Shown here one piece after another: positions 7,697 through 16,342 of a stretch of 37,264 nt of DNA. Below the pieces are notes generated by a model, which searched no databases, was not told the DNA's origin, and saw only the letters and a program-made list of their open reading frames with translations. Position 1 is the first letter of the stretch, and each line of letters opens with the position of its first letter. Origin of the DNA: Nocardia sp. SYP-A9097 (GTDB lineage: Bacteria > Actinomycetota > Actinomycetes > Mycobacteriales > Mycobacteriaceae); assembly GCF_009649815.1 (NCBI RefSeq), contig NZ_WJIC01000048.1:1-37264 (forward strand). The letters are read 5' to 3'. Made by a program: the position numbers and the translations under genes.

Positions 7697-10161
7697 CCTC
7701 CGTCGTCAAACACAGCACACGCAAGCCTCTGTCCGGCATCGCAGCAGTCGCTGGCGAGCAGCGCCAGCGGAATGCTCAGCTGCGCAACGAATTTCCACCA
7801 CGGCCTGCCGAGGCGTGGTGGCCGCACACCGCGGCGACAGCTGACCAAGTGCGGGAACGGCTGGGCTCTCCACCGTTCGTGGGCGGATTCAAGCGAACTC
7901 GGGATGGCCGGCGGCGCGGTGTCGCCAAGATCCTGTCCTGGTTGTCGACGTTCCCCGGTGAGACCTGGCAAGCGCGGTGGTTGGCGAGCGGAGCCGAGAG
8001 GCATCGCGGACCGGATTGGGTGAAGCTGCCGGTGGCGTGGCTGGCGGAGAACCAGGGCAGGACCGGGCCCGGCGGTCCAGTCGATTTGCAGTCCGGGCTT
8101 TTGATGTTGACCTGCGGCGACGTGTTGCGTCCCGGCATGGCGTGGATGCTGACGCGGTCCCATCGGTATCTGATTGCCGTCATGGCAGAAGTCAGGGATC
8201 GACACGGGTTCGCTCGACTTGCCGAGTTGGCAGCCGGCGAGCAGGACAGCTCGTATGCGGACTCGAAGGTTGCCGCGTCGCGCATCGCGATCATCTTGGC
8301 CTGCAAGGGCGGCACCATCGCCGACATCGCAGTCGGAGACTGCGTGGAGCTCGTCGAAACGATGCGCCAGGTCCATACCCGCGGCGGCCAGAAGAAGGTC
8401 GACTTCTACCTCCGGCTCCGCGCGCTCGGAATCTTCCCTGACAACGCGCCTCACAGCATCCGCGCCTTCGGCCTGGCAGGCGGGCGGCTCACGATCGAAC
8501 AACTCGTCGACCGCTACCGCATCCAGTCCGAACCTGTCCGGAACTTGTTGATCGACTACCTCCGTGAACGGCAGCCCTCACTCGACTTCACCAGTCTCGA
8601 TGCCGCATCGAGAACACTCGCCGGGCTGTTCTGGGCTCGCATCGAAACCCTCGCTCCAGGCATCGACACGCTTCGGATCCCGCCTCAGGTCCTGCGCACT
8701 TGGAAAGGCGAACTCGCCACCGTCGAACGCACCAGGATCAGCACGAACGGTGAACGGGTCAAAGTGCCGACGCCGCGGCTGAACTACAAGGACGAACTGC
8801 TGCGGGTTCGAGCGCTCTATCTCGACATCGCGCACTGGGCCGTCGAGGACCCAGCTCGCTGGGGGCCGTGGGTTGCGCCCTGCCCGATCACCGATGCCGA
8901 AATTCAGAAGGCCAAAGAACGCAAGCACCGCAAGGCTCGGATGGACCAGCGCACCCGCGAACGGCTGCCCGTCCTGCCTGTCCTCGTCGCCACCGTCAAC
9001 GACCGGCGTCTGGCTGCGGCCGGGCTCCTGGCCGCAGCACACGCGGCAGAACCCGGGGCGATCATCGACGGCACGGCCGGGGAGCTGCGAAAAGCTGTTG
9101 TTCCCAACATGATCGGGCGATTCGTTTGGGCCGAGGAGGTCACGACCGGCAAACGGCGCAACCTGTCCTACGAAGAAGAGGAAGCGTTCTGGGCGTTCGC
9201 CACCATCGAGGTCCTGCGGCTGACCGGCATCCGCTGCGAGGAACTGCTCGAGCTGTCCCACCACAGCATCACCGAATACCGGCTACCCGACACCGGCGAG
9301 CTAGTGCCGCTGCTGCAGATCGCGCCGTCCAAGACCGACACCGAGCGCCTGCTACTGGTCAGCCCGGAGCTGGCCGACATTCTCAGCACCATCGTTCAGC
9401 GTTTGCGCAATTCGGACGGCTCCATTCCGCTGATCGTCTCCTACGACATCAGAGAGCGAATCTGGAACCCGCCCATGCCAGTGCTGTTCCAGCGCGGAAT
9501 CGGTAACGAACGCCGGGCTTATACCCCGACCGCGATCCGCAAGCTGCTCATCAACGCCCTCGCCGCAACCCGGCTCACCGACCCAAACGGCGACCCACTG
9601 ATATTCAGCCCCCACGACTTTCGGAGGATATTCGTCACCGACGCGATCATGAACGGCCTGCCGCCGCACATTGCCCAACTCATCTGCGGGCACAAAAGCA
9701 TCGATACGACCATGGGTTACAAGGCCGTCTACCCTGCGGAAACCATTGAGGCGCACCGCGCTTTCATCGCGCGACGCCGGTTGGTTCGGCCCGGCGAGGA
9801 ATACCGCACTCCGACCGATGAAGAGTGGGATTCATTCCTGTCCCACTTCGAGAAGCGCAAGGTGTCTGTCGGGACTTGCGCGAGAGCATTTTCCACGCCG
9901 TGCATTCATGAACACGCATGTGTCCGGTGTTCGCTCCTGAGACCGGACCCGTCCCAACGTGCCAGGCTCCAGGAGATCCACGACAACCTCGAAGCCCGCA
10001 TTATCGAGGCGAAACGCGAAGGCTGGCTCGGCGAAGTTGAGGGCCTACAGGTCAGCTACAGCGGCGTAAAGGGCAAGCTCACTCAGATCGATGCCACGCT
10101 CCGACGAACGGCGACAGGAACCGACCTCGGCATCCCAACGTTCGGGGGTCTGTCCAGATAA
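7693..10161 (+). CDS. Large tyrosine recombinase (822 aa) of a paired-recombinase element
   Basis: The catalytic core sits at residues about 480-690: TGIRCEEL (Arg514), HDFR (His641/Arg644), ICGHKSIDTTMGY (His667, nucleophile Tyr676). About 450 residues precede it, and a C-terminal extension carries CIHEHACVRC, a probable metal-binding Cys/His cluster, and LLRPDPSQRARLQEI. This matches long actinobacterial integrases encoded second in recombinase operons, comparable in position to TnpB of Tn554. The GTG start overlaps the previous stop (ATGTGA). The TAA stop is formed at the junction with the IS256-family element: its T is the last flanking base and AA are the first two IS bases. The native C-terminus may therefore be shortened slightly, and any third gene of the element is gone. 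Confidence 0.85.
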   Translation: MTSVVKHSTRKPLSGIAAVAGEQRQRNAQLRNEFPPRPAEAWWPHTAATADQVRERLGSPPFVGGFKRTRDGRRRGVAKILSWLSTFPGETWQARWLASGAERHRGPDWVKLPVAWLAENQGRTGPGGPVDLQSGLLMLTCGDVLRPGMAWMLTRSHRYLIAVMAEVRDRHGFARLAELAAGEQDSSYADSKVAASRIAIILACKGGTIADIAVGDCVELVETMRQVHTRGGQKKVDFYLRLRALGIFPDNAPHSIRAFGLAGGRLTIEQLVDRYRIQSEPVRNLLIDYLRERQPSLDFTSLDAASRTLAGLFWARIETLAPGIDTLRIPPQVLRTWKGELATVERTRISTNGERVKVPTPRLNYKDELLRVRALYLDIAHWAVEDPARWGPWVAPCPITDAEIQKAKERKHRKARMDQRTRERLPVLPVLVATVNDRRLAAAGLLAAAHAAEPGAIIDGTAGELRKAVVPNMIGRFVWAEEVTTGKRRNLSYEEEEAFWAFATIEVLRLTGIRCEELLELSHHSITEYRLPDTGELVPLLQIAPSKTDTERLLLVSPELADILSTIVQRLRNSDGSIPLIVSYDIRERIWNPPMPVLFQRGIGNERRAYTPTAIRKLLINALAATRLTDPNGDPLIFSPHDFRRIFVTDAIMNGLPPHIAQLICGHKSIDTTMGYKAVYPAETIEAHRAFIARRRLVRPGEEYRTPTDEEWDSFLSHFEKRKVSVGTCARAFSTPCIHEHACVRCSLLRPDPSQRARLQEIHDNLEARIIEAKREGWLGEVEGLQVSYSGVKGKLTQIDATLRRTATGTDLGIPTFGGLSR

Positions 10162-11517
10162 CGGTGTAGCTCGGGTTGATTGAGTTATTTCCGTCCGGCG
10201 GTGAGTCGGCCCTCGAAGGTGATGTCGAAGGCGTTCAACGCCGCTTTCCAGCGGGTAATCCAGCGTTTCTGGCCGGTGCCGGTGGGATCGAGGGCCATGA
10301 CAGCCAGGTAGACGCATTTCAGGGCAGCCTGCTCGTTGGGAAAATGCCCGCGCGCGCGGACCGCGCGGCGGATGCGGGCGTTGACCGACTCGATCGCGTT
10401 CGTCGAGCAGACGACGCGGCGGATCTCGGTGTCGAAGGCCAGGAACGGCACGAACTCCGCCCACGCGTTCTCCCAAAGCCGAATGATGGCAGGGTATTTC
10501 ATGCCCCATTCCTCGCTGAACTCGTAGAACCGTTCCAGCGCAGCGGCTTCGGTCGCAGCGGTATAGACCGGTTTGAGTGCGGCGGCGATAGCGGCCCAGT
10601 GCTGGCGACCGGCGTAGGAGAACGAAGCCCGCAGCAGGTGCACGATGCAGGTCTGCACCACCGCGGCCGGCCAGACCTGCCCGATCGCCTCAGGCAAGCC
10701 CTTCAGCCCGTCACAGACCAGCATGCAGACGTCTTCGACGCCGCGGTTGCGCAGCTCGGTGAGGATCTGCAGCCAGAATTTCGCGCCCTCACCGCCGTCA
10801 CCGGCCCACAACCCGAGAATCTCGCGACCACCCTCGACGGTCACCGCCAACGCCACATAGATCGGCCGGTTGGCGACCTTGCCGTCGCGGATTTTCACGT
10901 GGATCGCATCGAGGAAAATCACCGGATAGACCGGGTCCAGGGGCCGGTTCTGCCATTCGATCATCCCGTCCATCACCTTGTCGGTGATGGTGGAGATGGT
11001 CTGTTTGGAGACCTCGGCGCCGTAAACCTCGCGCAGGTGCGCCGAGATCTCGCCGTGGGTGAGCCCTTTTGCTGACAACGACAGCACCATGTTCTCCACG
11101 CCATTCAACCGGCGCTGGCGCTTGCGCACGATCTGCGGTTCGAAACTGGCATCCCGATCACGCGGCACGTCGATCTCGACCGGCCCAACGTCGGTAACCA
11201 CCGTCTTGGATCGGGTTCCGTTGCGGGAGTTGGGTGTTCCCCGTCCGGCCGGGTCGCTGTGGTCGTAACCGAGGTGGTCGGTGATCTCCCCGTCGAGGGC
11301 GGACTCGACCACCAGTTTCGTCAGCTGCGCCAGCAGACCGCCTTCTCCGGTCAGCTGCAGCCCGCTGGCGCGGGCCTGGGCGACCAGCTCGCCAACCAGT
11401 TCGCTGTCCAGTGCCGTCTTCGTCTGCTTACGCTTGCCCACCGCAGCAGTATCGGCCACATCGACCGTTGTTGTATCAGACATCAAGTGCCACTCCTTGA
11501 TTCGGAGTTACACCGTT
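10160..11517 (-). mobile_element. IS256-family insertion sequence
   Basis: The element is bounded by imperfect terminal inverted repeats: AACGGTGTAGCTCGGG at the left end and, on the minus strand, AACGGTGTAACTCCGA at the right end, with the first nine bases identical. It is about 1358 bp and holds one transposase gene on the minus strand. The 8 bp outside each end (gtccagat and gtttgtac) do not match, so no target duplication is seen. This suggests that a rearrangement or deletion changed one flank after insertion. Confidence 0.85.
10185..11486 (-). CDS. IS256-family (mutator-type) transposase
   Basis: A full-length 433-aa transposase. The DDE triad is visible: D193 in FLDAIHVKIRDGK, D259 in LVCDGLKG and E366 in STNAIESVNARIRR, the last being the family signature. 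The N-terminal part contains the usual LDGEITDHLGYDHSDPAGRG and RNGTRSKTV segments. It would catalyse excision and insertion of the surrounding element through its terminal repeats. No frameshift or internal stop is present, so it may be active. Start ATG is at 11486 with a second ATG directly after it; the gene sits 31 bp inside the right end of the element. Confidence 0.95.
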   Translation of the reverse strand: MMSDTTTVDVADTAAVGKRKQTKTALDSELVGELVAQARASGLQLTGEGGLLAQLTKLVVESALDGEITDHLGYDHSDPAGRGTPNSRNGTRSKTVVTDVGPVEIDVPRDRDASFEPQIVRKRQRRLNGVENMVLSLSAKGLTHGEISAHLREVYGAEVSKQTISTITDKVMDGMIEWQNRPLDPVYPVIFLDAIHVKIRDGKVANRPIYVALAVTVEGGREILGLWAGDGGEGAKFWLQILTELRNRGVEDVCMLVCDGLKGLPEAIGQVWPAAVVQTCIVHLLRASFSYAGRQHWAAIAAALKPVYTAATEAAALERFYEFSEEWGMKYPAIIRLWENAWAEFVPFLAFDTEIRRVVCSTNAIESVNARIRRAVRARGHFPNEQAALKCVYLAVMALDPTGTGQKRWITRWKAALNAFDITFEGRLTAGRK

Positions 11518-11815
11518 GTTTGTACAGTCCCGGTCACTTCGAAGCGACGAACTCGCCCCTCGGGGATGAGGACCCCTGCGCTGTCGCGCGTCGAGTAGCA
11601 ACCGCACTGACCTCTTATCTCCCCCACTTCATAAGATCGGTGCCCCAGGCCAGTTTGGTATCGCCAAGCCCAGTTGATCTTTCACTGCATTGTGCTGTCC
11701 GAGCTGCGCAGCGCGGTATGCGGCATTACCGCGCACTTGAGTCGGCTGAAGTCAGCGTGGGACGGGTGCGATACGTAACGTCGTACGCTGATGTGCGGAT
11801 GTTTGGGAGCCGCTG
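11518..11815. other. Intergenic region right of the IS256 element
   Basis: About 300 bp with no supported gene. A short GC-rich inverted segment near 11553-11575 is not repeated. The right end includes AACGTCGTACG and the GGGAG ribosome-binding site of the next small gene. Confidence 0.35.
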
Positions 11816-12034
11816 TTGAGCAACCAATTTGGACCGTCGCCGGATATGTCGGCTGGACAGACATGGGCGCTGCGGTTGTTGACCGCACGAGCGAACGACG
11901 ACAGCGAGGCGGCCGAGAAGCTGTTCGCCGAGGCGGCGTCGGCGGACTTCGACCATCTGATTGAACGCCTGATGTCGCTTCTGTCGCTGGTCGGCATGCA
12001 GCTAGGTGGCTGCATGGGCACAGCCGGGCAATGA
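11816..12034 (+). CDS. Small helical protein of unknown function
   Basis: A 72-aa frame starting at TTG with a well-placed GGGAG five bases upstream (11806-11810). The body is amphipathic helix: TWALRLLTARANDDSEAAEK and LIERLMSLLSLVGMQL. The last dozen residues (GGCMGTAGQ) look less protein-like, so the 3' end may have been replaced by downstream mobile DNA. No domain is recognised. It could be a small regulator or an accessory subunit of a lost neighbour. Confidence 0.55.
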   Translation: MSNQFGPSPDMSAGQTWALRLLTARANDDSEAAEKLFAEAASADFDHLIERLMSLLSLVGMQLGGCMGTAGQ

Positions 12035-12183
12035 TGCCGTGGCCCCGATTGAAGAGCAGCCTGACTGAGAAGTTCCTCGTCCTCGCCGGGCGCTCTTGTC
12101 GGTCATGAGGTGATCGCAACCGCTGGTGACGGAGTCGATCCGAATCGGTTCGGTGACGTTGGCAGGCAAGGGTTTCGGCGGAG

Positions 12184-13425
12184 CTAACCGCCGTCGTCGG
12201 CGGGCTCGGTGAAGTAGGTTTCCCATGCGTGGTGGGCGTCCAAGCTGCGGAGCAGCGGGGCGACGAGGGCCTTGACCACCGTGCGGGGCTCGGCTGTGAG
12301 GTCGAGCAGCGTGGCCTCGGTGGCCCGCTGGTAGGAGTCGGCGGTGTAGACCGCACCATCGTGCCCGAAACGCCGGGCACAGAGGGTAAACGAACGAGTA
12401 CCGCGCAGGCCGGTCACGACCAGCCCGATGCGCCAGGTGCCACTGAACCCGAACGTCTGGGAGACCAGAGCGGCTAGCCGCATCATCAGAAGAGTGTGCC
12501 CGAGGATCAAGGTCTCGAACACCACCTCGACGTCGGGCGTCGTCGGGTTTACGTGGGGGAACGTCTGGATTTCGACGGCGCGCTCGGAGGCCAGGAGCAA
12601 AGATCCGTTCTCATGGAACGCGATTTCGGCGGCGCGATTCGTGCCGGCCTCGAAACGGGCGCCATCGTGCATGCCGGTGGTGATGGCCACAGCATTGGCA
12701 CGGCGGCCGAAACTGCCGGCCTCGGCCAGAGTCGGCGCGTATTCTCGGTGCTCGGACAGTGCGGCTTGCTGTACGAGGGACAGAACGGTGCTCTGCCAGC
12801 TACCCGATTCGGTAAGCGGAACGAGCAGATCGTCAGGGGCACCGATCGGCTCGGCGAGGATCACTAGAATCGAGGTGTTCCCGCGCGGGCCGAGTTCCTC
12901 GATGGCACGGTGGGTTTCGGCGAGGATGTCGGTGCGCCCAGCCAGTCGACGTTCGTGCAGCCTCAGCACCTCCTCTTGGGACAGGACGCGGTTCTCCTTG
13001 TCACCGCGTCCGTAGTAGCGGCCTTCGACCATGTGCGGGGCCCGCGGGGACTGCAGGATTCGGACGACGAGGTAACCCTGCCCCGGTTTGCCAGCGGCTG
13101 GAATGCGGGTGGTGCTGATGCGCACCGGCTCGTGGACGACAGTGGCGGCGATGCTCTCGATACGTTCGGGCAAGCCGGCCAGCTCGACGGGCCACAGGCT
13201 CAGCGTCGCGCCGTCCGCGCCTTCATCGACTCCGATGACGATGGTGCCGCCGTCGAGCGCGAAGGAGGCGATGTCAGCCGCGATCTTCCTGTTGGCCGAC
13301 TTGCCTGGATCGACCGTGCGCTTGAGATCGAGGTAGTGCGTTTCCTCGAGCAGGCCATGGTCGAGGGCGGCACGCAGGTCTTCCTCGGTGCGGGGATCCC
13401 ACAACGGACCGGTAGTCGTCGTCAC
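12184..13425 (-). CDS. Schlafen/AlbA_2-domain protein
   Basis: A 413-aa protein, counting from GTG 13425; a TTG eleven codons upstream is possible but gives a Cys/Arg-rich leader unlike protein. Residues about 5-135 form an AlbA_2 (Schlafen-type) domain: LLEETHYLDLKRTV, the conserved NRKIAADIASFALDGGTIVI and GVDEG. Such domains bind nucleic acid or nucleotides and occur in transcription regulators, RNases and several phage-defence proteins. The remaining 270 residues are mixed alpha/beta with no recognised motif. The gene is monocistronic here. GC content matches the neighbours. The domain call is firm by motif; the function is not known. Confidence 0.8.
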   Translation of the reverse strand: MTTTTGPLWDPRTEEDLRAALDHGLLEETHYLDLKRTVDPGKSANRKIAADIASFALDGGTIVIGVDEGADGATLSLWPVELAGLPERIESIAATVVHEPVRISTTRIPAAGKPGQGYLVVRILQSPRAPHMVEGRYYGRGDKENRVLSQEEVLRLHERRLAGRTDILAETHRAIEELGPRGNTSILVILAEPIGAPDDLLVPLTESGSWQSTVLSLVQQAALSEHREYAPTLAEAGSFGRRANAVAITTGMHDGARFEAGTNRAAEIAFHENGSLLLASERAVEIQTFPHVNPTTPDVEVVFETLILGHTLLMMRLAALVSQTFGFSGTWRIGLVVTGLRGTRSFTLCARRFGHDGAVYTADSYQRATEATLLDLTAEPRTVVKALVAPLLRSLDAHHAWETYFTEPADDGG

Positions 13426-13611
13426 GGGCGAACAGCGTAGCCGTGGACACCGACACAACCACAGCGGATTTCACCGGACCGGCGGACCAGGACCATGCAC
13501 CTCTGCACGGGCCTCACCTGCGGTTCGGGATTGCGGGCGGGTCAGCGCGCGGCGAACTCCTCCGCACCCAACGGTGGAACTCCACGACACAGAAATGGAC
13601 CCACGCGCGCG

Positions 13612-13965
13612 TCACAATTCGGGGAGGCGGTTCGCACTCGTATCGCCTTTGCTGGCCGCACGCATTAAGGCTGACAGGGGCGGTGTTGCCGCACGTGCCT
13701 CCCGTGGGGTGAGGGAGATCAACCTCAACTGACTTGCGACGAACGATGCAACACAAATGCTGAATCGAGTGGTTGGGCTCGGATGTTGAAACCAGATCTT
13801 TGTAGCCTCCACTGCCGCTGCTGGCCCGAGAGATGCGAGGCCATCGGCGGCAGCTCTTGACACCGTTCGGTCTGAGCTGCCCAGTTGTAGTACCAACGGC
13901 TTAATACCTTCATGACCGAACTTCGCGAGCGAATCTAGCCTCGGCCAATCATGGTAATGGCGCCT
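13612..13965 (-). pseudogene. HEAT-repeat protein, C-terminal fragment cut by IS1380
   Basis: A minus-strand frame entering from the IS1380 end reads LAKFGHEGIKPLVLQLG, then AAADGLASLGPAAAVEA, which is the helix-turn-helix rhythm of HEAT repeats. It runs to a stop at 13612. No start exists within the fragment, and at about 13966 the sequence becomes the IS1380 end, so the N-terminal part was lost through insertion or later deletion. The matching 5' part is not on the other side of the IS1380 fragment. Confidence 0.5.
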
Positions 13966-13967
13966 GA

Positions 13968-14620
13968 CCTGCGGTGAGAATGGCGAAAGGTGCTCCGACC
14001 TGCGATAATTCGACTTGCGAAGGAAGAATTGATCGAGGTTTTGGAGCACCTTTCTGGTGAGCAAGTCTATCTCTCCGTATCCGCGGCTGGTCATCGACGG
14101 TAACGGTGCGGGTGTGGTGTCGCACGCGGGTACGACGCTGCTGCTACGCACTGCCGAGAAAACCGGGTTGACCAGGGATTTATCGGAACAGTTGGAGCCG
14201 TGGCGTAAACCCCTAGCGATCCACGACCCCGGCAAGATCGTGCTGGATTTAGCGGTCTGTCTCGCGATCGGTGGTGACTGCGCCGCGGATCTGGCGCTGT
14301 TGCGGGCCGAGCCCGGAGTGTTCGGGAGGGTGGCCTCGGATCCGACGGTGTCGCGCACGATCACCGCACTGGCCGCCGACGCACCGAAAGTGTTGGCCGC
14401 CATCGCTTCCGCACGCGCGCAAGCGCGGGCACGGGCGTGGATGCTGGCCGGACCCAACGCCCCCGATCACGGCATCAGCGCCACCGATCCGTTGATCATC
14501 GATCTCGACGCGACCCTGACCGACGCGCACTCGGAGAAACAACACGCGGCACCAACATTCAAGCGTGGCTTCGGTTTCCACTCGCTGTGGTCGTTCATCG
14601 ACCACAGCGCCGCTGCTGTC
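13968..14620 (+). mobile_element. Truncated IS1380-family element (left part)
   Basis: The left end is taken as CCTGCGGTGAGAA at 13968, where the HEAT-repeat fragment stops. The element then has a leader with a long inverted repeat and the first half of the transposase. Homology is lost at about 14605-14620; the second half and right end are absent. Confidence 0.7.
13986..14053 (+). promoter_or_regulatory. 11-bp inverted repeat that can hide the transposase ribosome-binding site
   Basis: AAAGGTGCTCC (13986-13996) and GGAGCACCTTT (14043-14053) are perfectly complementary across 46 bases. The right arm contains GGAG, the best ribosome-binding site for the GTG start at 14057. Read-through transcripts entering from outside would carry both arms and fold the site away, while a promoter between the arms would give free mRNA. 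This is a known control strategy of insertion sequences; its use here is inferred. Confidence 0.55.
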
Positions 14621-14659
14621 GATCGAGCAACCCCTGAGTCCGACTTCTATCGGCTATGA
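14057..14659 (+). pseudogene. IS1380-family transposase, N-terminal half only
   Basis: About 185 residues match the start of IS1380-family transposases: the VSHAGTTLLLRTAEKTGL opening, HDPGKIVLDLAVCLAIGGDC, VASDPTVSRTI, then the first catalytic region IIDLDATLTDAHSEKQHAAP and TFKRGFGFHSLWSFIDH. Intact members are about 450-470 aa. The last 15 residues are derived from the junction and the frame stops at 14659. The remaining catalytic residues are missing, so it cannot be active. The GTG start is supported by GGAG ten bases upstream, inside the inverted repeat. Confidence 0.85.
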
Positions 14660-14765
14660 GCCGCTGATTTCGTCCCGTCAGCCAGTTGGCCGCAAACGTT
14701 AGTCCGCCGCCGGTGACGGTTCCTACAAGGCCGAAGATCGCTGGTGTGAGATCAGATGCCATGTG
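14640..14765 (-). pseudogene. N-terminal fragment of a membrane-anchored protein
   Basis: From ATG 14763-14765 the frame reads MASDLTPAIFGLVGTVTGGG followed by LTFAANWLTGRNQRLIADRS, a glycine-rich transmembrane helix followed by a basic stretch. It then runs into the IS1380 remnant at about 14640 and stops at 14595. The layout resembles the start of the intact anchored protein at 20881, which also has a glycine-rich helix, a GNYF/ANWL segment and a charged helix. It is probably a truncated relative, but the likeness is in architecture more than in identity. Confidence 0.45.
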
Positions 14766-15015
14766 CGGAGAGTAGTCGATCCGACTGCATGGACTCCGCG
14801 CGATCACACCACCTCCGCCCTGTCGCCGGAACAGGTGCTCGGTAATCGGCAGTTCAGTACGTTCGCAGGCGGGCACCGCGGCGGTCCCGAACCGAGCGGT
14901 CAGCGGCAATGTAGTGCGTTTGCGCCGTCCGGCTCGGCGTTAAGGGATGAGTGCGTCGACGACTGCGCGGATCCGGGTGCCCCTGTCGTGTGGCAGGGCC
15001 TGGGGTCCGACGAGA
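14766..15015. other. Mobile-element scrap, no gene seen
   Basis: No frame here has a convincing protein. It separates the anchor fragment from the IS110 remnant and is likely junk from several insertions and deletions. Confidence 0.3.
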
Positions 15016-15260
15016 TGCTGAGCATCCCCATCGGAATGGATCCGCACAAACGCTCGGACACCGTCGAACTCATCGACACCGCCGGTCGGGTTCTGGCCAT
15101 CGGCCGATACGGCATGACACGACCGGCTACGCGGAAATGCGCGCTGCTGCAGAACGATTCACCGACCATGCTGGGCGGCCGAGGCTGCGACGGCATCAGC
15201 TATCATATAGGCACCGCCTGGTCCACAATTGCGATAACCGCCTGAGCCCGCAGGCCGTAG
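15016..15260 (+). pseudogene. IS110-family transposase, frameshifted N-terminal remnant
   Basis: The frame from ATG 15016 reads SIPIGMDPHKRSDTVELIDT then AGRVLAIGRYGMT, the RuvC-like N-terminal strand of IS110-family DEDD transposases (usual motif GIDPHK). Homology then jumps frame to GYAEMRAAAERF, back to GRGCDGISYHIG, and again to HRLVHNCDN. At least three frameshifts lie within 200 bp and the rest of the protein is missing, so this is an old, dead copy. Usual members are about 350-400 aa. Confidence 0.65.
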
Positions 15261-15332
15261 CGGATGTTCTTTAGCCGCGGTCGGTCGCACCGCTAGCTGG
15301 GCACGCCAGCGATCGGCACGCATGATTTCGCA

Positions 15333-16322
15333 TCAGTTGCGCCTAGAACCGATGACTGCCAGCACGAAGTACACCAGTACGCTCAACGCGGGAGCAACCC
15401 ACCACGATGCTACGGAGTAGTCGAGGTGCATCTTCAACCGCTGAGCATTAGTGCCGGTTTCGGCATTGAATACGTCCCAATGATCCTTTTTTAGGAACCA
15501 ATACACGCCAAAGGCGAATCCTGGAAGCAGCCATGCACTGTTTCGTACCCCGTAGCGGACATCTACCAAATACAGCAAGAAGATACCGACAATCAATGAA
15601 GCGGCCGTAGATTGGTACGATCCTCGTGGCACGCCCTGCACGTGGTAGTCGAAGAGCTGATAGATCCACAGAGCGGTGAATCCCCATAAAGCGGCCGCGT
15701 AGAGCACGCGACGGCCGGCAGCCTTCAATGCTGAGATATACGGCGCCCGCCGACGGGCTTGCTGCTGCCTTTGCGCTGCGGCTACCCGTTGGCGATGCTT
15801 GTCACGCTCCTGCTCGCCACGTATGGGATCGAGCAGATCCGACAGGGCTCGGCGCAGCCCATCTCCTTTCGCTGCAACACAGATCTTTCGGTTATACTCG
15901 TATTCTTCACGGTCGGGCGATATACGCTCGTAGTCGCCGTCATTGCGCCAATCTAGAGCCGTCAATTGCTCATCTCCCAACGGAGTCAACGGCTCGTGGG
16001 TCCCCGTTACTGGGTCGTCAGGTATGAACTTGTTATTGCTAACCCGGTATGGCGCTGCCAGCAGCTTGCCATCAGCGCTCAGGAAGTAGACATATCCCGC
16101 TTCCCAGGAACCGAAAAGTGTCTCTGCGCCTATGTGGCTGATCGTTTTCGCGCCTTCTTCGACCAGCGAGCCGAGTTCCCACACCCTGATCGCCCCATCG
16201 GGCGACCTCGACGACGGGATGTCGAGCGTGGGAACGCTCCCCGAGATTCGTGAGGACACTTCTTGAGCAAACCGCCGAAGTCCGACAGCGTCGAGAATTG
16301 ATGCCTCGTAGGTATTCGCCAC
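15333..16322 (-). CDS. Four-helix membrane protein with cytosolic coiled-coil domain
   Basis: A 329-aa protein of unknown family. Residues 1-175 are soluble and mixed alpha/beta, with several aromatic strands (GSWEAGYVYFLSADGKLLAA) that suggest a small beta domain. Residues about 170-205 are a basic, Gln/Arg-rich helix. Four hydrophobic segments follow in the C-terminal 125 residues, for example ALWGFTALWIYQLF, AASLIVGIFLLYLV and ALSVLVYFVLAVIG. Start GTG 16320-16322 is preceded by AAAGGAC. GC content is lower than in most of the window, which hints at separate acquisition. It lies 20 bp downstream of the zinc-ribbon gene and probably shares its mRNA. No function is proposed. Confidence 0.7.
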   Translation of the reverse strand: MANTYEASILDAVGLRRFAQEVSSRISGSVPTLDIPSSRSPDGAIRVWELGSLVEEGAKTISHIGAETLFGSWEAGYVYFLSADGKLLAAPYRVSNNKFIPDDPVTGTHEPLTPLGDEQLTALDWRNDGDYERISPDREEYEYNRKICVAAKGDGLRRALSDLLDPIRGEQERDKHRQRVAAAQRQQQARRRAPYISALKAAGRRVLYAAALWGFTALWIYQLFDYHVQGVPRGSYQSTAASLIVGIFLLYLVDVRYGVRNSAWLLPGFAFGVYWFLKKDHWDVFNAETGTNAQRLKMHLDYSVASWWVAPALSVLVYFVLAVIGSRRN

Positions 16323-16342
16323 GATGTACTGTCCTTTGTGCT

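Noticed and set aside
10176..11075. Plus-strand frame of 299 codons
   Set aside because: Antisense to the intact IS256-family transposase; shadow.
11553..11575. A GC-rich short inverted segment resembling part of a type I-E CRISPR repeat
   Set aside because: It occurs only once; no second copy at spacer distance and no cas gene.
13443..13712. Plus-strand frame of 89 codons starting at GTG
   Set aside because: No ribosome-binding site or known motif, and it overlaps the HEAT-repeat fragment antisense; could be real but is not supported.
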